The notes under the pieces were generated by a model that was given only the letters and a program-made list of their open reading frames with translations, did not search any database and had not been told where the DNA came from. Both the position numbers and the translations under genes were made by a program. From assembly GCA_024235655.1 (NCBI GenBank), contig JACKLY010000001.1, positions 744,001-808,000 on the forward strand: a stretch of DNA of 64,000 nucleotides, written 5' to 3'. Origin of the DNA: Zoogloeaceae bacterium. GTDB taxonomy: Bacteria > Pseudomonadota > Gammaproteobacteria > Burkholderiales > Rhodocyclaceae. Shown here in pieces: positions 26,064 to 33,598 of this stretch (positions are counted from its first letter, which is position 1; every line of letters starts with the position of its first letter).

Positions 26064-26466
26064 CAGGCCCGCAGGCGCGAAGCGGACCTCCACACTGCCT
26101 TACTTCCGACTCGACGGCGGCACAGTTCTACGTGAGGCTATGGGCCGCAGCATGGAAGAGATGGGCATATACGTGATGCTAATGGCTATCTATTGGGAGG
26201 GCGACTGTCGATTGCCTTCCCGTGAGCGCCTGATTCAGATGCTTGGGCTCGGGCGTGGTCAGAAGGCAGCTGCTACGCTCGACCGAGTAATACAGGAGTT
26301 CTTCCCTGATGGCGTCAATGCGCACTTGGACCAGTGCCGGGATGACGCACTAGGAGCCAGCAGAAGGGGCTCCGAAAATGCGCGGAAAGGGCACGAGAGA
26401 CGAAGACAGGAAGGGGAAATATCACCGAGAGCAAATAGCGGTGAAACAGACCCTAACGACTTCTAG
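26044..26466 (+). CDS. DUF1376-like (YdaU-type) replication-associated protein
   Basis: 140 residues. The first 60 residues resemble the DUF1376/YdaU fold seen at the N-terminus of phage replication proteins (LPYFRLDGGTVLREAMGRS, then IYVMLMAIYWEGDCRLPSRE). The C-terminus is short, basic and low-complexity (GHERRRQEGEISPRA), so it may be truncated. ATG at 26044 is chosen because GGAG lies 7 bp upstream; a GTG at 26032 is in frame. Iteron-like repeats lie about 115 bp downstream, consistent with a replication role, which remains inference. Confidence 0.5.
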   Translation: MSRPEANRPAGAKRTSTLPYFRLDGGTVLREAMGRSMEEMGIYVMLMAIYWEGDCRLPSRERLIQMLGLGRGQKAAATLDRVIQEFFPDGVNAHLDQCRDDALGASRRGSENARKGHERRRQEGEISPRANSGETDPNDF

Positions 26467-26942
26467 GAAATTGTCTTTAAGAATCAGTAGCAGGACTCTG
26501 CAACTGCACAGCAACTGCACTGCGGTGGCGTGCTACAAGAGAAGACAACACAATAGAAGATAAACAATACTAGACCATACAAGTACAGGACCTCCTTGTA
26601 CTGAGACCTCGTTGTAAGGGGTACTTAGTACAGGAGCCTCTTGTACTGGGATGGCTATGTAGGTGGTCTATCAGGTAAGGGGCCCTATAAGGAGCTCTTG
26701 TACTTGGTCTATAGCAGGGGAGTCAGGCGTCTGTCTGTCATCCCCTGTTTTTATGCAGCTATGCCCGCCCTGCATCCACCTTCAGAGGCCCCAATTGGAG
26801 CTGCCAACCATGCCCCGACTCCCAGCGCGAAAGCTCCCACATCGGCGCACCTTCCGGGCGGTCTAAAGCGGCGAAGAGGGCGACCCCGAAGGCTTCAAGG
26901 TAGAGCGAGGACCGGGAAATGGAAACCTCGAAAGCGTTGCTG
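26467..26942. other. non-coding region between DUF1376-like gene and IS3 element
   Basis: 476 bp. It holds four iteron-like repeats at 26582-26707 (separate entry) and otherwise short unsupported frames. The last part (26860-26942) is GC-rich and abuts the IS3 left inverted repeat, so any gene here could have been interrupted by the insertion. Confidence 0.4.
26582..26707. repeat. iteron-like imperfect repeats
   Basis: AGTACAGGA(C/G)-CTC-TTGTACTG-type units at 26582-26605 and 26627-26650 are imperfect palindromes (GTACA...TGTAC), with partial copies of the right half at 26606-26616 and 26690-26707. Centres are spaced by tens of base pairs. Repeats next to a replication-type gene suggest an origin or a regulator-binding cluster. 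Confidence 0.5.
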
Positions 26943-27004
26943 TGGCCTGTCCCCGGTTTGAAAGACACTTTGATAAGGTGTGAAGATCAAACCGGAGGTA
27001 GTAG

Positions 27005-27298
27005 ATGGTTAAGCGAAGGCAGTTCAGCAGAGAGTTCAAGACAGAGGCAGTACGACTGGTCAGGGAGCGTGGCGTTTCAGTAGTTCAAGCGGCCCGAGAT
27101 CTTGATTTGCACGAGAACGTATTGCGTAAATGGGTACGAGCAGTCGCAGAAGATTCGCAGCAGGCATTTCCTGGGCATGGCCAGATGAAGCCTGAACAGG
27201 CTGAGATTACCCGCCTGAAGAAGGAAGTCGCCAAGCTCAAAATGGAGCGCGACATTCTAAAAAAAGCCGCAGCCTACTTCGCCAAGGAATCGATGTGA
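27005..27298 (+). CDS. IS3-family OrfA
   Basis: 97 residues: helix-turn-helix (RRQFSREFKTEAVRLVRERG, then VVQAARDLDLHENVLRKWVR) followed by a leucine-zipper-like coiled coil (EITRLKKEVAKLKMERDILKKA). GGAGG lies upstream of the ATG. It ends in an ATGTGA overlap with orfB. By family knowledge the product regulates transposition and supplies the N-terminus of the OrfAB transposase. Confidence 0.92.
   Translation: MVKRRQFSREFKTEAVRLVRERGVSVVQAARDLDLHENVLRKWVRAVAEDSQQAFPGHGQMKPEQAEITRLKKEVAKLKMERDILKKAAAYFAKESM
27259..27266 (+). promoter_or_regulatory. probable -1 frameshift site for OrfAB
   Basis: A run of seven A followed by G inside the Leu-Lys-Lys codons of orfA. The -1 frame is open from here into orfB, so slippage gives a continuous OrfAB transposase, as is known for IS3 elements. 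Confidence 0.65.
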
Positions 27299-28161
27299 AA
27301 TTCGGGTTCGTGGTGAAACACCGAGGGATCTGGCCGGTGGCACTGACTTGCGACACGCTCGGTGTCTCGCGTAGCGGATTCTATGCTTGGCTGAGCAGAG
27401 TGCCGAGCCAACGCAGCCAGGCCAATGAATCACTTGGAAGGGCGATTCACGAAAGTTTCTTGCGCAGTGATCGTACCTATGGCGCACGCCGTGTCTGGCA
27501 TGATCTGCTGTCAGCCGGTCAGCGTTGTGGTCTGCATCGCGTTGAACGCCTGATGCGCCAGCAGGCATTACGTGCTCGACCTCGCCGACGCGGTTTGCCT
27601 GTTGATCGAGGTGAGCGGCCAACCATCGGGATTGCCGCCAATATTCTTGATCGCCAATTCGAAGCCCTGGCGCCTAACCAGAAGTGGGTCGCGGACTTCA
27701 CCTACCTCTGGTCAGCAGAAGGGTGGCTCTATCTGGCAGTAGTGCTTGATTTGTATTCCCGCCGAATCATCGGCTGGTCGATGAAGGCCGAGATGAATGC
27801 GCAGCTGGTTACGGATGCGCTCATGATGGCTGTATGGCGGCGCGGCAAGCCAGAAGCTGTCATGCATCACTCAGATAGAGGCAGCCAGTACACCAGCGAA
27901 CAGTTTCAGCGCCTACTCAGCGAACTGGGTGTCACATGCTCAATGAGCCGCTCTGGCAACGTGTGGGATAACTCGGCAATGGAGAGTTTCTTCTCCTCAC
28001 TGAAGACCGAACGTATCGCTCGGAAAACATTTCGCACACGGGATGAAATTCGGGCCGAGGTATTCGACTACATTGAGCGCTTCTACAATCCTGTTCGCCG
28101 GCACTCTACATTGGGCTACGTCAGCCCAATTGACTTCGAGCAGCAGGCTCAATTAGCTTAA
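27295..28161 (+). CDS. IS3-family OrfB transposase (DDE integrase core)
   Basis: 288 residues. An HTH_21-type region (RTYGARRVWHDLLSAGQRCG) precedes the rve core with the three acidic residues in context: WVADFTYLW, MHHSDRGSQYTS and NSAMESFFSSLKTE. The C-terminal YIERFYNPVRRHSTLGYVSP is the typical IS3 ending. It lies in -1 frame to OrfA with a 4-bp overlap. Intact and potentially active. Confidence 0.95.
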   Translation: MKFGFVVKHRGIWPVALTCDTLGVSRSGFYAWLSRVPSQRSQANESLGRAIHESFLRSDRTYGARRVWHDLLSAGQRCGLHRVERLMRQQALRARPRRRGLPVDRGERPTIGIAANILDRQFEALAPNQKWVADFTYLWSAEGWLYLAVVLDLYSRRIIGWSMKAEMNAQLVTDALMMAVWRRGKPEAVMHHSDRGSQYTSEQFQRLLSELGVTCSMSRSGNVWDNSAMESFFSSLKTERIARKTFRTRDEIRAEVFDYIERFYNPVRRHSTLGYVSPIDFEQQAQLA

Positions 28162-28191
28162 TGTCGTGTCCACTGAACCGGGGACAGGCCA

Positions 28192-28375
28192 CTGAGTGTG
28201 AGTGTAGCGGCCATGTTGTTGTGCTCCCTGAGTGATTGAAAGAAAGCGCACTGTAGAGCATCGCGGGGGCTGTTCACAAGCCCCTTTGAGGTGATACTAT
28301 CGACATTAATTCAATGACTTAGTATGCACTATCCGATAGTGTGTAGATGCTTTCCTTCCCTGCTGAAGGGGGGCT
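28192..28375. promoter_or_regulatory. non-coding region with 15-bp palindrome
   Basis: 184 bp between the IS3 element and the integrase stop. It contains CACTATCCGATAGTG at 28327-28341, a perfect palindrome around one central base, which could be a repressor operator or part of an excision-control site. No gene is supported. Confidence 0.35.
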
Positions 28376-30055
28376 TCAGGAGTCTTTCGGCCCATTTAGT
28401 TTCCTATTCCGCGCCTTTCTGTATTGTTCCGTGTCTGCCCACTTGGGATGCGTCAAGCCGTAATCCAGCTTCGCCAGTGCCTCCAATGCTGGACGTAACC
28501 ATCGCGCATTAAGGTTCTTCAGATAGACCCGCCCGTGTACATCTTTTGCGGCATGACCGACGATGCGCCTCGCCGTACTCCCATCCACTCCAGCGTAGGC
28601 GAGGTGGGTGCTGACTGTGGAGCGGAAAGAGTGAAATACCTTGGTCCCGCGTTCGCCCTTGTCGGTGCCAACCCCCACACTTCTACGGTACTCAGTGAAA
28701 TCTACTGTTGCACGCTTGGCGTAACCCTCACGAGCAGCCGCGCCTATGTCTGGAAATAGCCGCTTGTGGCCCTCTTTACGTAGCAGTTCTATGTACTCCA
28801 AGAAACCTGCCTCAATCAGCTTTGGATGGATGGGCAGCCAGCGCGGTGCGTAGGCATTCTTGCCCCCTGCGTTTCCTTCTCCGCTCATAAAGAATGCAGG
28901 AGTGCCGTCATGCTCCACAATGCCCGACAGTAACAGGCTCGCGGGCTCATCTATCCGTGCGCCTGTGTAGAGCCCGATTAGGGGTAGCCAGAATTGCGAA
29001 GCCTTCTGGAAGGAATTCGCCTTATAGGCGTCTGATCCGAAGAGCTTGACCAACTCCTCCGGCTCGAATGGCTCGTAAGAATCGTGGATGTCGGCGTAGC
29101 CCTTTTCCAATGCGAGAACATCAGTTAGGTCTGGAGCCCCTAGTCTTTTCCGTGCGTAGTTCAAGAATGCCTTCACGCGGTCAAGGTCTCGCTTTTTCGT
29201 GCCAAGCTTTCGTCCATTACCAGCCATGATATGAGAAGCCCAGCGCTCTACGTCATCCAGTGCCAGACGGCCTAGTTGCTTGTCCCCAACGAAGGCAATA
29301 AACGGTGGAATGATTGGGTCATAGTCATGTGACCGAGACTCCGTCGGGTCCTTCCACGCACCCTGCTCGGTCTTGTGCTGGCAGAAGCGCTCATAGACCT
29401 CCGAGAGGGGTAGTGCAAGATTTCCCATAAGAGGCGATGACTGGGGCGCTGCCGAGGTCATTGTGGGAGTGCACCGGGGCAGTGTATCGGGAGGCGGTGA
29501 TTCACCGCGTAATGCAGCGAGGCTGAACCCCAAGGTACGGGATTCCAGCTTCCCGAGTTCGTAGCACAGTTCCCGAAATTCTCTGGATACCTCTTCAATG
29601 GGGAGACTGTGCTCCTTGATGAAGTGCCGTGCAGATTCCTTCCACCGGAGTACGTCACCTGTCTGAAGCGCAGCCATGCAATCGCTACGGACGCTCTCGT
29701 AGGTCTCAACCTCGTCGTCTAGCTGACCCTCTTCAAGAGGGTTGGTGCGGCCTGTGTGGTGCGACGTCCAACGCGCATTCATCTCGCTCAGGAAGTCTTC
29801 CAGCTTTTCTCTCAGATTCTCCATGGGGGCCTCGTCGTGAAAGGGGGCGGAAAAGGTCGGCATTATCACCTGAAGGCCCCCCAAGACGGATGCAGCCCGT
29901 AGCCGTGCCGTGTGCAGGTAGGCGGTACGCAATGACAGCTTTAACACCCGACGACCAACTGAAGAGGCGAGGCGGGGGGGCAGCGTCAGGCGGAAGTAAT
30001 ACGAAGCCCCCCGCCGTTGCAGGTAAGGGCTATGCAGGCTGGAGGGTCTGCCCAT
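28376..30055 (-). CDS. tyrosine-type site-specific integrase
   Basis: 559 residues. An N-terminal DUF6538-type segment (YLQRRGASYYFRLTLPPRL) and a long helical region precede a SAM-like core-binding domain (about 255-345) and the catalytic domain with Arg in LIGLYTGARIDEPASLL, HSFRSTVSTHLA (HxxR) and the GHAAKDVHGRVYLK region with the catalytic Tyr. The ATG at 30055 is preferred to a TTG at 30133, because the DUF6538-like region normally begins the protein. It sits 95 bp from the tRNA att core, exactly where an integrase that uses a tRNA 3' end is expected. Confidence 0.92.
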   Translation of the reverse strand: MGRPSSLHSPYLQRRGASYYFRLTLPPRLASSVGRRVLKLSLRTAYLHTARLRAASVLGGLQVIMPTFSAPFHDEAPMENLREKLEDFLSEMNARWTSHHTGRTNPLEEGQLDDEVETYESVRSDCMAALQTGDVLRWKESARHFIKEHSLPIEEVSREFRELCYELGKLESRTLGFSLAALRGESPPPDTLPRCTPTMTSAAPQSSPLMGNLALPLSEVYERFCQHKTEQGAWKDPTESRSHDYDPIIPPFIAFVGDKQLGRLALDDVERWASHIMAGNGRKLGTKKRDLDRVKAFLNYARKRLGAPDLTDVLALEKGYADIHDSYEPFEPEELVKLFGSDAYKANSFQKASQFWLPLIGLYTGARIDEPASLLLSGIVEHDGTPAFFMSGEGNAGGKNAYAPRWLPIHPKLIEAGFLEYIELLRKEGHKRLFPDIGAAAREGYAKRATVDFTEYRRSVGVGTDKGERGTKVFHSFRSTVSTHLAYAGVDGSTARRIVGHAAKDVHGRVYLKNLNARWLRPALEALAKLDYGLTHPKWADTEQYRKARNRKLNGPKDS

Positions 30056-30063
30056 GGCGCTGG

Positions 30064-30084
30064 ATTTGTCCCGTAATTTGTCCC
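30064..30084. repeat. tandem TTTGTCCC repeats near att (candidate arm sites)
   Basis: ATTTGTCCC occurs at 30064-30072 and again at 30076-30084, between the integrase start and the tRNA. A related ATTGTCCC occurs at 20510-20517 near the opposite end. Paired short direct repeats flanking an att core are typical integrase arm-binding sites. An inverted repeat CCTTGACGTATCAAGG lies nearby at 30120-30135. Confidence 0.45.
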
Positions 30085-30149
30085 AAAGGGGACACGGGAG
30101 AGCGCCTGCTAGGCTGAAACCTTGACGTATCAAGGCGTGGGAAGAGGGG

Positions 30150-30167
30150 TGGTGGTGATGGGCAGAA
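30150..30167. repeat. att site, right copy (inside tRNA-Met 3' end)
   Basis: Exact repeat of 20388-20405. It is part of the intact tRNA, so integration restored the tRNA 3' end at this junction. Confidence 0.85.
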
Positions 30168-30226
30168 TCGAACTGCCGACCTATGGGTTATGAATCCATC
30201 GCTCTAACCGTCTGAGCTACATCACC
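30150..30226 (-). tRNA. tRNA-Met (anticodon CAU)
   Basis: 77 nt on the minus strand starting GGTGATGTAGCTCAG, with an anticodon loop TTCATAA (CAU), T arm GGTTCGA-like (AGTTCGATTCT) and encoded CCA. The 7-bp acceptor pairs perfectly. It has an excellent promoter 14 bp upstream and is the integration target of the 20388-30167 element. Elongator Met is most likely; a lysidine-modified Ile tRNA cannot be excluded from sequence alone. Confidence 0.9.
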
Positions 30227-30239
30227 GGGAAGGGGTCGG

Positions 30240-30268
30240 ATTATAGGGTCGGGTGCGGTTGCGGTCAA
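30240..30268 (-). promoter_or_regulatory. sigma-70 promoter of the tRNA-Met gene
   Basis: On the minus strand TTGACC (30268-30263), 17-bp spacer, TATAAT (30245-30240), with the tRNA 5' end at 30226. Near-consensus. Confidence 0.8.
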
Positions 30269-30309
30269 GTTTCGTTTTTATCAGCTTTGAGTCGTATATA
30301 ATTGATTAC

Positions 30310-30672
30310 ATGCCTGTTCCCGCCCTTATCGCGTCCATGATCAACAGCATTGTCGGCGAAGCCGTCAATGCTGCAATGGAGAATGCGCTTTATGCGCCAC
30401 CGCCGCCGCCCGAGCTTGGCGTGGTCGGGGCGCGCGTTTTCCCTGAGGGCACCAAAAAGGGAGAGCTGGCGCCGGTGGATGGGCTGATGGAAGTCATCAT
30501 CGACAGCAAGACCTATGTACGCGCCCCCGGCATGCAGATTCGCAATCAGCGGAACATGATTGTGATGCCGGGCACCATCCGGGCCGAAACGCCAGTGCGC
30601 TACCAGCTTGATTCCTCGGGGGCCGTGTTTCGCGTCTGGTTGCTGACGCGAACTGAAATAGCCGCCCCCTGA
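30310..30672 (+). CDS. conserved hypothetical protein upstream of miaB
   Basis: 120 residues from ATG 30310 (MPVPALIASM). The N-terminal 40 residues are hydrophobic/amphipathic; a PPPPPELG stretch leads into a small beta-rich region (ELAPVDGLMEVIIDSKTYV, RNQRNMIVMPGTI). Not recognised as a named family. It lies 26 bp before miaB and points the same way, so it may share the transcript. TATAAT at 30297-30302, only 8 bp from the ATG, hints at a nearly leaderless transcript. Confidence 0.6.
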   Translation: MPVPALIASMINSIVGEAVNAAMENALYAPPPPPELGVVGARVFPEGTKKGELAPVDGLMEVIIDSKTYVRAPGMQIRNQRNMIVMPGTIRAETPVRYQLDSSGAVFRVWLLTRTEIAAP

Positions 30673-30698
30673 TCCTGAAACCTCTACGAAATCCCGCA

Positions 30699-32036
30699 AT
30701 GCCAAAGAAACTCTTCATCCGCACCTTTGGGTGCCAGATGAACGAGTACGACTCGGACAAAATGGCCGACGTACTCGCTTCCTCCGACGGTGTGGTCAAG
30801 ACCGACAATCCGGAAGACGCTGACATCATCCTGTTCAACACCTGTTCGGTGCGCGAAAAGGCGCAGGAAAAGGTGTTTCATGATCTGGGCCGCGTGCGCC
30901 ACCTGAAACAGCTGAACCCCGATCTGGTGATCGGTGTCGGCGGTTGCGTTGCCAGCCAGGAAGGCGCGGCGATCGTTGCCCGCGCCCCTTATGTCGATGT
31001 CGTTTTCGGGCCGCAGACCCTGCACCGCCTGCCGCAACTGATTGCCGAGCGGCGCAGCAAGGGCAAGCCGGCGGTCGATATCTCCTTCCCGGAAATCGAG
31101 AAGTTCGATGCGCTGCCGCCGGCAAAGACCGAGGGGGCGGCTGCTTTCGTCTCGATCATGGAAGGCTGTTCCAAATTCTGTACCTTCTGCATCGTTCCCT
31201 ATACCCGTGGCGAAGAAGTCTCCCGCCCGTTCGATGATGTGCTCACCGAAGTGGCCGGCCTCGCCGATCAAGGGGTCAAGGAAGTGACCCTGCTCGGCCA
31301 GAACGTCAATGCCTATCGTGGGGCCATGACCGGCAGCGAGGAAATGGCCGACCTGGCCATGCTTATCGAATACATTGCCGAAATGCCCGGCATCGAGCGC
31401 ATTCGCTACACCACCTCGCACCCGCGCGAGATGACGCAGCGGCTGATCGACACCTACGCCAGCGTGCCGAAGCTGGTTTCGCACCTGCACCTGCCGGTGC
31501 AGTCAGGTTCCGACCGCATCCTGGCGGCAATGAAGCGCAACTACACCACGCTCGAATACAAGTCGATCATCCGCAAGCTGCGCGCAGCACGCCCGGATCT
31601 GTCGTTGTCGACCGACTTCATCATCGGCTTTCCCGGCGAGACCGAAGCCGATTACGAGAAAACCATGAAGCTGATCGAAGACGTCGGTTTCGATGCCTCG
31701 TTCTCCTTCCTCTACAGCTCGCGCCCTGGAACGCCGGCCGCCGAACTGACCGACGATACCCCGGCCGAAGTCAAGACGGCACGCTTGATGCGGCTGCAGA
31801 AGCGCATCGAGGAGCAGGCCTCGGCGATCAGCGAAGCCATGGTTGGCAGCGTGCAGCGCGTGCTGGTCGAAAGCCTTTCGAAGAAGAGTGGTGAAGAGCT
31901 GGCTGGGCGTACCGACAACAACCGCATCGTCAACTTTGTCGGTAATCCCCGGCTGATCCATACCTTTGTCGATGTCCGCATCACCTCGGCGCTGCCGCAT
32001 TCATTGCGCGGCGAAATCGTGACCCGTGAAAGCTGA
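30699..32036 (+). CDS. miaB: tRNA-2-methylthio-N6-dimethylallyladenosine synthase
   Basis: 445 residues, full length for the MiaB methylthiotransferase. UPF0004 domain (FIRTFGCQMNEYDSDKM, with Cys ligands also in FNTCSVREKA and VGGCVASQ), radical-SAM motif SIMEGCSKFCTFCIVPYTRG (CxxxCxxC), and a C-terminal TRAM domain (VQRVLVESLSKKSGEELAGRT). It methylthiolates i6A37 in tRNAs. It overlaps the PhoH-like gene by 11 bp; the miaB-ybeZ-ybeY-ybeX-lnt order is a conserved proteobacterial cluster. Confidence 0.97.
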   Translation: MPKKLFIRTFGCQMNEYDSDKMADVLASSDGVVKTDNPEDADIILFNTCSVREKAQEKVFHDLGRVRHLKQLNPDLVIGVGGCVASQEGAAIVARAPYVDVVFGPQTLHRLPQLIAERRSKGKPAVDISFPEIEKFDALPPAKTEGAAAFVSIMEGCSKFCTFCIVPYTRGEEVSRPFDDVLTEVAGLADQGVKEVTLLGQNVNAYRGAMTGSEEMADLAMLIEYIAEMPGIERIRYTTSHPREMTQRLIDTYASVPKLVSHLHLPVQSGSDRILAAMKRNYTTLEYKSIIRKLRAARPDLSLSTDFIIGFPGETEADYEKTMKLIEDVGFDASFSFLYSSRPGTPAAELTDDTPAEVKTARLMRLQKRIEEQASAISEAMVGSVQRVLVESLSKKSGEELAGRTDNNRIVNFVGNPRLIHTFVDVRITSALPHSLRGEIVTRES

Positions 32037-33054
32037 GACTCGCAAGGAAAGCGGCGCTAGGCCGCGCACCCGCAAGCGCCCGGTCGAACTGCTGCTCTCG
32101 CCGGTCAACAATGCCCACCTCGCCAACCTGTGTGGCGTGCTTGACGAAAACCTGCGCCAGATCGAAACGGCGCTCGATGTCACCATCACCCGCCGCGGCG
32201 AACGTTTCACCATTCAGGGCGAGACCGATGCGGCAAGGCGCTGCTCCGATGCCTTGCAGCATTTCTACAGCCTGGCCAAGCACCCGCTGCCGGTCGATGA
32301 GCTACAGCTGGATCTGATCGAACTGCTGAACCGGCCCGCCAAAAACAGCCCGGCAAAAAGCGGCGGCTCGCCCTCGCTGGTTACGCGCAAGTCCGAGTTG
32401 CACGGCCGCACGCCGCGGCAGATTGAATACCTCAAGTACATCCAGGAACACGACATCACCTTCGGCACCGGCCCGGCCGGCACCGGCAAAACCTACCTGG
32501 CGGTGGCCTGTGCCGTGGATGCCTTCGAGCGTGAGCTGGTCTCGCGCATCGTGCTGACGCGGCCGGCCGTCGAGGCCGGCGAGCGTCTCGGCTTCCTGCC
32601 CGGCGACCTGACCCAGAAGGTCGACCCCTACCTGCGTCCGCTCTACGATGCGCTCTATGATCTGATGGGTTTCGACCGCGTGATGAAGATGCTGGAAAAG
32701 CAGGCCATCGAAATTGCGCCGCTGGCCTACATGCGCGGCCGCACGCTGAACCACGCCTTCATCATTCTCGACGAGGCGCAGAACACCACGCCGGAACAGA
32801 TGAAGATGTTCCTCACACGCATCGGCATTGGCGCCAAGGCCGTCATCACCGGCGATGTGACCCAGATCGACCTGCCCAAGGGCCAGAAAAGCGGGCTGAT
32901 CGAAGCACGCCGGATCTTGCAGGAAGTGCGCGGCATTGCCTTCACCGAATTCGCCGCCGAGGACGTGGTGCGTCACCCGCTGGTGGCGCGTATCGTCACC
33001 GCGTATGAGGCGCATGCAAGAAAGCTGGAATCGGCAGTAAAGGATGCGGGATGA
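32026..33054 (+). CDS. ybeZ: PhoH-like ATPase YbeZ
   Basis: 342 residues from a GTG inside the end of miaB. A KH-like N-terminal region is followed by the PhoH ATPase: Walker A FGTGPAGTGKTYLAVA, RPAVEAGERLGFLPGDL, and Walker B AFIILDEAQNTTPEQMKMFLTRIG, then ITGDVTQIDLP. It works with the endoribonuclease YbeY in rRNA maturation and quality control (family knowledge). Its stop overlaps ybeY by 4 bp. Confidence 0.95.
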   Translation: MKAETRKESGARPRTRKRPVELLLSPVNNAHLANLCGVLDENLRQIETALDVTITRRGERFTIQGETDAARRCSDALQHFYSLAKHPLPVDELQLDLIELLNRPAKNSPAKSGGSPSLVTRKSELHGRTPRQIEYLKYIQEHDITFGTGPAGTGKTYLAVACAVDAFERELVSRIVLTRPAVEAGERLGFLPGDLTQKVDPYLRPLYDALYDLMGFDRVMKMLEKQAIEIAPLAYMRGRTLNHAFIILDEAQNTTPEQMKMFLTRIGIGAKAVITGDVTQIDLPKGQKSGLIEARRILQEVRGIAFTEFAAEDVVRHPLVARIVTAYEAHARKLESAVKDAG

Positions 33055-33500
33055 AGCTCAGCCGTCGCCTCAACCTGTCGGTGCAATACGCCTGCAATCC
33101 CGAAGGGCTACCCTCGCGCACGCTGATCCGGCGCTGGGCGCGGGCGGCGCTGGAGGGGGGTGGGCAAGTCACGGTACGCTATGTCGATGCCGATGAAGGC
33201 CGGCAGCTGAACAAGGATTATCGCGGCAAGGACTATGCAACCAACGTGCTTTCCTTCGTCTACGAGAATGATCCGCTCACCGTGGGCGATCTGGTGATCT
33301 GTGTGCCGGTGGTCGAGCGTGAAGCCTCCGCGCAGGCGCGCGCACTGGAGGCGCACCATGCCCACCTGCTGGTGCATGGTATGCTGCACCTTCAGGGCTA
33401 TGACCACGAAACCGGCGAAGAAGATGCGCGGGTCATGGAGGCAAAAGAGGTCGAGGTGCTGGCCGTTCTGGGCTATGCCGACCCATACGAGGGGGAATAA
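33051..33500 (+). CDS. ybeY: endoribonuclease YbeY
   Basis: 149 residues. The zinc motif HxxxHxxxxxH is seen near the C-terminus (LLVHGMLHLQGYDHE), and the substrate-side DYATNVLSF segment is in the middle. It processes 16S rRNA 3' ends. It starts within the last codons of the PhoH-like gene. The 98-bp gap to the CorC gene shows no terminator. Confidence 0.95.
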   Translation: MKLSRRLNLSVQYACNPEGLPSRTLIRRWARAALEGGGQVTVRYVDADEGRQLNKDYRGKDYATNVLSFVYENDPLTVGDLVICVPVVEREASAQARALEAHHAHLLVHGMLHLQGYDHETGEEDARVMEAKEVEVLAVLGYADPYEGE

Positions 33501-33598
33501 GAAGAGAGCTCAACAAGGCGCTTCGGGAGTTGCGATTCGAGAGCCGAGCCGGATGTATCATTGGTTCGTTTCCCGACTCTCCACTTCAAGCATTCTCA

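Larger units (their letters stand above)
26943..28191 (+). mobile_element. IS3-family insertion sequence
   Basis: 1249 bp. The left end TGGCCTGTCCCCGGTT at 26943 matches the complement of the right end finishing at 28191, with further partial identity inward (GACAC), and the ends are TG...CA. A 3-bp repeat CTG flanks it (26940-26942 and 28192-28194), as expected for IS3-type duplication. It encodes overlapping orfA and orfB with an A7G slippery run. Apparently intact. Confidence 0.9.
20388..30167. mobile_element. integrative element / degraded prophage in tRNA-Met
   Basis: About 9.8 kb between exact 18-bp direct repeats (20388-20405 and 30150-30167). The right copy is the 3' end of an intact tRNA(CAU) gene, and a tyrosine integrase is encoded immediately next to it. 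Contents include a serine recombinase, BRO and KilA-N domain genes, a T7 gp14-like internal virion protein, a DUF1376-like protein, iteron-like repeats, and an IS3-family element. No terminase, portal, capsid or lysis gene is visible, so it is a decayed prophage, a satellite, or a non-phage integrative element. Confidence 0.85.

Noticed and set aside
26582..26707. CRISPR array
   Set aside because: Repeats are palindromic, imperfect and irregularly spaced, spacers are not uniform, and no cas gene is present.
26641..26961. A gene interrupted by the IS3 element
   Set aside because: The left-flank frame has no recognisable domain and does not continue convincingly after removal of the IS and one CTG copy.
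28535..28890. Short plus-strand frames antisense to the integrase gene
   Set aside because: No ribosome site or domain; shadow of the integrase.
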